Shown: positions 59,151 through 64,000 of the stretch, one piece after another | How the letters are laid out: each line of letters begins with the position of its first letter | Position numbering within the stretch: the stretch's first letter is position 1 | Assembly (NCBI GenBank): GCA_027924645.1 | Contig: BSBN01000297.1 | Span: 2,170,001 to 2,234,000, forward strand | From: Cunninghamia lanceolata | Taxonomy: Eukaryota > Streptophyta > Pinopsida > Cupressales > Cupressaceae | DNA length: 64,000 nucleotides | Direction: 5' to 3' | The notes under the pieces: model-generated | Database searches by the model: none | What the model was told of the DNA's origin: nothing | The model's input: the letters and a program-made list of their open reading frames with translations, nothing else | Program-made: the position numbers and the translations under genes

Positions 59151-59591
59151 GCCGCACCAACAGCAGACGCAGATGAGCTAGCATAGGCTAGGAGAGAGAG
59201 AGATGCAGAGGTGCAGTTGCGGTTGACAGTAGAGGCCACACTATTTAGAGTGAGGCGGGAGAGAGAGGAGGCACGCCGCGCACTGGGTGCAGACCAGAGG
59301 ACCTTATATAGCGAGCTCGTCCGAGTGCAGGGCGAGCTAGTATCTACCGGCAGGGAGGCAGAGTACTACAGGGGCTTGTACGTGGGAGTGGTGCCAGCAG
59401 CTCAGCAGGCACCGAGCTATAGAGACAGGAGCAGGTCGGGGGCATCAGGATCCCGGAGGACAGGGCAGTCAGCGTCCTCAATTAGAGGACCACTCTTACC
59501 ACCAGGGGGAGGAGGAGGACCATCAGGGGGACCTCCATCGAGCACAGGGGGAGGCCAGGGGCCACAGCAGGAGGGTAGCTCTACCCACTAG

Positions 59592-61000
59592 GGCACCTTC
59601 ATTTGTATTGTATCATATTGTATCATTTTGGACAGATGCCTGCGTGCATTCTGATGTATATTTTGAGGGCTCTTGATAGCCTTGATGTACTATATTGGTG
59701 TATATTTGGATGTATACATATTTTTGTATTATTGATGTAGACACAGACACTTTGTATTATGATGGCCATTACATGATATATATATATGATGATCTGTTCG
59801 ACTCACAGCTGTCCATGCTTTTGTGTATGCATTCTTTGATGTCATGGATGTGATGATATGTATGTATGATTATGGATTCATGTGATGACATATGTGGCTT
59901 ATATGATGCTTATAGATGTATGATGATAGAGATATATGATGATATAGAGGTGATGACTAGTGATATCTGACATGTGGGTTTTGCAGATATGCACCAGAGA
60001 GAAGAACAGGAGGAGATGGAGACAGAGATTGTTGATCGATTACTGCAATGAAAGTGATACAAGGGTTTGTGGAAATGGATGAAAGGTGAGCTTGTTGCAA
60101 TGGCTTCGCATTTGTGTATAAAGAGCAATCCTTTTTTTTTGATATAGCACGTGGATAGTTCGCCACCAAGGTATAAAAGACCAAGGTGCAGTAATATCCG
60201 AGTGCGTGGACGTTGACTCTGCAAACAAACGGTTTGAACTTAGATCCTTTAGACATAATATAACCTTGTTGGAACATGTGAATAAGCCATAGTCTTGAAC
60301 ATAAAATAAACTTCCATACATGTGAATGCAAGAAGAATTTATTAATATGTAAGATGCTAGGGCGTAACACACACAAGATAAATAGAATGCTAAGAAAGAT
60401 ACTAGAGATCATTCCTCAAACACGGCACACAGAAAGCAATGACTATGTCCCCAATCCGTACTGCATCACAACATACCAAGATTATAGATAAATCAAGGTA
60501 GCTTTGAATAGGTATTGGAATAGGGAACAAAAGATAAACCATAACACAAATTGACTGACTTACAAAGTAAACATACAGCCAACATATTCTCTTGCCAAAG
60601 AGGTTGCTCAGGATAGATTGGATAGGAAAGATAACAGCCTTATCGTAGGAACTCTATGTCCATTAAAGGGTGCTATCTACCTAAAAAGACAATGTCTTGC
60701 TGCAGGAAATGCCACATGTCGCAGGAGACGCGTGTGTTGGTCTCGACAATGGAACATTGTGCAAAAGACAAGTTTGTTGATCTAGGGCTTTGGTTAAGCA
60801 GTACTTAGCTGATGTTGGCAATAGGTATGCAGGACAGTAGATGACTTTGGAAGAAAGCTGCTTTGCTTCAGGTTTGTTAAGGACTTTTGCTTTGAAAGGA
60901 TGCGCTAGCTGGCTGCTTGAGTTAGTCAAGTCGAGGCGAATGGATTTTGACAAACGGAAGACTAGAAGGATGGAATGCTAATGGATTGGGATGGGTGGAG
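59592..61000. other. Non-coding part of the Tat element between PMD gene and tandem repeats
   Basis: 59600-59990 is ATG/GAT-rich low-complexity sequence. A block with GATAACAGCCTTATCGTAGG near 60631 recurs near 61469. Minus frames at 59910-60412 show no known domain. Confidence 0.6.
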
Positions 61001-61004
61001 AATG

Positions 61005-61470
61005 ATGGATCATGTGTGCCTGAGTACTGGATACATCCTTTGTATTCCAGACTGCCTACATACCCTGTATCCACGGGATCAAGGCACACTTACGATGGAA
61101 GAGGATGTGATAAATATGTAGTTCTGGATAGAGTGATGAGATGGGTCAATGTGAAAGGAGGGGATCTTATGTACCTGAGTACTGGATACTTCCTTCGTAT
61201 TCCAGACTGCCTACATACCCATATCCATGGGATCAAGGTACACTTAAGATAGAAAAGGAACGTGATAAATATGTAGTTCTGGTTAGATGTGATGATGTAG
61301 AAAAAAAGTGCAGAGACGAGGGGATCTTATGTACCTGAGTACTGGAAACGTCCTTCACATTCCAGACTGCCTACATACCCATATCCATGGGATCAAGGTA
61401 CTTTAAGACTGAGAAGATGATAATATGTAGTTCTGGTAGATGTGATGCAGGGGAAAAAGCGTTGAGAAGA
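61005..61470. repeat. Three-copy ~155-160-bp tandem repeat
   Basis: Copies start near 61016, 61171 and 61331 with T(A/G)CCTGAGTACTGGA, followed by ATTCCAGACTGCCTACATAC and CCA(T/C)GGGATCAAGG. It lies 3' of pol in element orientation. Confidence 0.88.
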
Positions 61471-61870
61471 TAACAGCCTTATCGTAGGAACTCTGTGTCT
61501 GTTAAAGGGTGTTACCTGTGGAAATGAGACAAGATTGAAGTATGCGCTGCGAACCACGAACAAGGACCCAATCCTAGACCGAAGCTAAGGAAAGAGTTGC
61601 CCCCATTCTGGTAGAGGAAACTGTAGGGGTGACCGCTGAAGAAGACACAGAAAGACACGACCTAGGACAAGACAGTGTTAACTGTAGACACAGATCAAGA
61701 CATGGGAAGACGACGAGGGACATTGACAAATTTCCAAGCTATACTAGATAGGGAGATGGAAATGCAAACAAAGTTAATGGTTTTATTATGGATGGATGGA
61801 TGAAGCGTGTTGCGAACTGGACAAGGAGTGGACAGGACTCGATAGACGATGGATGCGGACTCTACGCATA

Positions 61871-61933
61871 GCGCCTGTTTGCCAGGTTTTCACTATGGTA
61901 CCTATCCAAGGCGCCTGTTTGCCAGGTTTTCAC
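61871..61933. repeat. Short direct repeat (23 bp, 40-bp spacing)
   Basis: GCGCCTGTTTGCCAGG plus TTTTCAC occurs at 61871-61893 and 61911-61933. A poly-T run lies just after, at 61946-61959. Confidence 0.9.
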
Positions 61934-61974
61934 CAGAGGATGGATTTTTTTTTTTTTTTGGAATACTCTGAGGA

Positions 61975-63324
61975 TCAGGCATAGAACTTCTTGAGATGGA
62001 CACTGTTAAGTGGCTCATCTAGAGGAATGCCGTCAGGTGTAGCTAAAGTATAAGCTCCTGATCCATATGCTGCTGTCACAATGAAGGGACCTAACCAGTT
62101 AGGCTCAAACTTACCCTTCTTCTCTCGATCTGCTTGATTTCTCTGATTTTCCTTAAGTACAAGATCACCAACTTGAAACCGTCTTTCTTTGATCTTTTTG
62201 TTGTAATTACACCGGAGGCGGTTTTGATAGACATGGAGATGATTAAGTGCGGCAAGGTGCCTCTCATCTAGTAGTTCAAGCTCAGCTAATCTGGAAGTGC
62301 GATACTCATCTCCGCCGATCAGGTCCTGCATGGATACTCTGAGGGATGGGATCTCGACCTCTATAGGTAGGATGGCTTCAGAGCCAAAGACCAAGGCATA
62401 TGGTGTGGCACCAGTTGGTGTTCTGATACTAGTGCGGTAGGCCCATAGGGCGGGATTGAGTTGTAAGTGCCAATCACAACTAGCTTCATTGACCATTTTC
62501 TTGAGGATCTTGAGAATGGTTTTATTGGAAGCCTCAGCTTGGCCATTACTCTGCGGATAGTAGGGAGTTGAAAAGCGATGTTGGATATTGTATTGTGTGC
62601 ATAAGGCACGAACATCTTGGTTCTTGAATGGTCTCCCATTATCAGTGACAATGGCTTGGGGAATACCATACCAGCATATGAGGTAGTTTAGAATAAACTT
62701 GGCTATTTGCTTACCGGTGATATAGGTCATAGGGATGGCTTCCACCCACTTCGTGAAATACTCAGTGGCGGTAATGATAAACTTGTGGCCATTGGAGGAG
62801 GAAGGGTGGATTTGTCCTACGAGGTCGAGACCCCATTAAGAAAAAGGCCATGGAGTTGTCACAAGTTGTAATTCATGAGCTGGTGCGTGAATCAAATCTC
62901 CATGCTGCTGGCATTGTAGACACTTCTTAGCAAACTGTGCAGCATCTTGCTCTATTGTAGGCCAGTAATAACCGGTTCTGAGTATCTTCTTAGCAAGATT
63001 AGGACCGGTAGAATGCGCGCCACAGACACCTTCATGTATGTCTCGTAAGGTAGCTTTGGCTTCTTCCACGTTAAGACATCGTAAGAAGATACCATTGAGA
63101 CTCTGACGATATAGTGTATCACCCAGAATGATGTAACGAGAGGGTCGACGGATAAAGGTTTTGCGTTGGGTGGATGATAGGTCAGGGGGAAAGGTATTGT
63201 TCTTGAGGTATTCATAGATATCTTCATACCATGGGGAATTGGGACCAACAAGTTCGCAGATAATTTCAATAACTGGAACGTCGACGGCTAGTATCAACAA
63301 TTGCTCGATCAAGAATTCACACTT
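61975..63324 (-). pseudogene. Integrase of the Tat-lineage gypsy element
   Basis: The frame runs from the TAG near 63313 (just after A-N-T) to 61975 with one further stop near 62836. The HHCC finger (H-E-G-V-C-G-A-H...C-L-Q-C) is at about 62900-63040. Core: W-G-L-D-L-V-G, then V-T-D-N-G-R-P-F and N-G-Q-A-E-A-S-N-K, so the D-D-E set is complete. The C-terminus ends L-N-S-V-H-L-K-K-F-Y-A with no chromodomain. All parts stay in one frame, so this element decayed little by indels. Confidence 0.93.
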
Positions 63325-63999
63325 CTATGTATTAGCAGGCATGTCAATCAGTGACCCTACAGAAGCCATAGAATCTGCAGCTTTCTTATGCTCTCTTAGA
63401 ATTTGTTCAAATGTGATGCTAGAAAAGTGTGGTTTGTGGGCATCCACTAGTTGCTTGTAGGGGACCAACTTTTCATCCTTTGTTTGGTATTCATCTGTGA
63501 CTTGGCGAATGACTAGCTGTGAGTCTCCATATACTTGTAATTCTGTGATATCCCATTGAACTGATGTATTGAGACCTATAAGGAGTGCTTCATATTCGGC
63601 TATATTGTTGGTGCAAGGGAATGCAAGCCGATATGACTTAGGAATATAGTCATTCTGCAGTGTAACAAATAGGATGCCGGCTTCTGATCCATGCTGTGTG
63701 TAAGAACCGTCAAAGTATAACTTCCACATTATGGAGGTAGCAAGAGTGAAGAGATTTTCGTCAGGAAAGTCTGCTACCATAGGATGTGTATCTTTCATAG
63801 GTGCATCTGCTAGTTGATCAGCGAGGGCTTGTCCTTTAATTGCCTTATGATCCATGTACTCAATGTCGAACTCACTAAGGATCATAACCCATTTAGCTAG
63901 TCTGCCTGTGAGAGCTGCTTTTGCTAGTAGATACTTCAAGGGATCAATCTTGGCTATCAGATTTGTGTGTTGGTTCAGCATGTAATGTTGCAACTTTTG
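63325..63999 (-). pseudogene. RNase H end plus second (archaeal-type) RNase H
   Basis: Partial, running off the right edge. The first part (Y-L-L-A-K...L-A-K-W...F-D-I-E-Y, then G-Q-A-L-A-D-Q-L-A-D) is the end of the retroviral-type RNase H. A second RNase H follows: L-Y-F-D-G-S-Y (about 63710-63725), N-N-I-A-E-Y-E-A-L-L-I-G-L and V-Y-G-D-S-Q-L-V-I-R-Q-V. The acidic residues D, E and D are all visible. A second RNase H between RNase H and integrase marks the Tat (Ogre/Retand) lineage. Confidence 0.9.
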
Positions 64000-64000
64000 G

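Larger units (their letters stand above)
56960..59591 (+). pseudogene. Plant mobile domain (PMD, aminotransferase-like) gene, antisense in the Tat element
   Basis: Predicted exon 1 is 56960-57034 (25 codons), followed by GTAAGT. Exon 2 starts at 57629 after GCAG, both in phase 0; the 594-bp intron is inferred. Exon 2 has PMD blocks: L-W-H-V-A-H-L and V-V-E-R-Y-H-S-E-T, then F-H-F-L-T-G-E-E-D (57740-57850). After a frameshift near 57855 come D-F-D-P-A-R-G, G-S-F-L-C-P-D, Y-A-W-G-P-Y-V-L-G-K-L-Y and L-L-Q-V-W-A-W-E-H-I-P (to about 58230). The tail (58685-59591) is Q/A- and R/E-rich, probably coiled coil, then G/P/S-rich. In-frame stops lie near 57949, 58683, 58803, 58899 and 59184. PMD proteins occur in plants both as host genes and inside transposons; their biochemical role here is unknown. 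The region is much richer in GC than its surroundings. Confidence 0.8.

Noticed and set aside
58682..59239. 185-codon minus-strand Ala/Cys-rich frame
   Set aside because: Antisense of the CAGGCA repeats of the PMD tail; no start or domain.

Overview
This window is intergenic DNA from a land plant with a large, repeat-filled genome. A conifer or other gymnosperm would fit, but the sequence does not prove it. Nearly all of it is LTR retrotransposon sequence, much of it nested and decayed. No ordinary single-copy host gene, rRNA, tRNA gene or CRISPR array was seen. Primer-binding sites (PBS), polypurine tracts (PPT), TG...CA ends and 5-bp target-site duplications (TSDs) could be read directly, so most insertion boundaries below are given to the base.

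Region 1 (1-27.3 kb). A decayed Ty3/gypsy pol on the + strand (100-4345) is followed by an unfamiliar reading frame, 'ORF-U' (from 4617). ORF-U is split by a four-deep stack of insertions. A 4.0-kb solo LTR, 'S1' (5686-26503, TSD CAAGG), is split by element 'A' (6044-22821, TSD ATGCA). A is split by a 2.9-kb solo-LTR-like element, 'S2' (8473-19611, TSD CTATG). S2 is split by a complete minus-strand chromovirus (10258-18469, TSD ATAAT). ORF-U resumes at 26509.

Region 2 (27.3-46.8 kb). An inverted LTR of the S1 family, 'L3' (27364-36109), has its own PBS and is split by a complete non-coding LTR element of the LARD type (28172-34192, TSD TGCAC). Next is element 'B' (36110-44482), a relative of A carrying a gag remnant and no reverse transcriptase. 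It is followed by a PPT/LTR junction of another element at 45047/45063.

Region 3 (46.8-55.3 kb). A copia pol is split by element 'C' (47208-54694). C has 1.1-kb LTRs, a PBS, a coiled-coil/zinc-knuckle gag-like frame and one large ~1,100-codon frame (50020-53356) where pol would be. The start of that frame is a second, better copy of ORF-U. This repeated accessory protein is the best candidate for something undescribed.

Region 4 (55.2-64 kb). This is the 3' half of a minus-strand Tat-lineage gypsy element: integrase, a second (archaeal-type) RNase H, tandem repeats, and an antisense GC-rich gene encoding a plant mobile domain (PMD) protein with its own TATA box and a predicted intron. The 3' LTR contains an array of AT palindromes.

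Most in-frame stops in the chromovirus, and several in the PMD gene, sit where C-to-T change in Gln or Arg codons would put them. This is the expected decay of methylated transposons.
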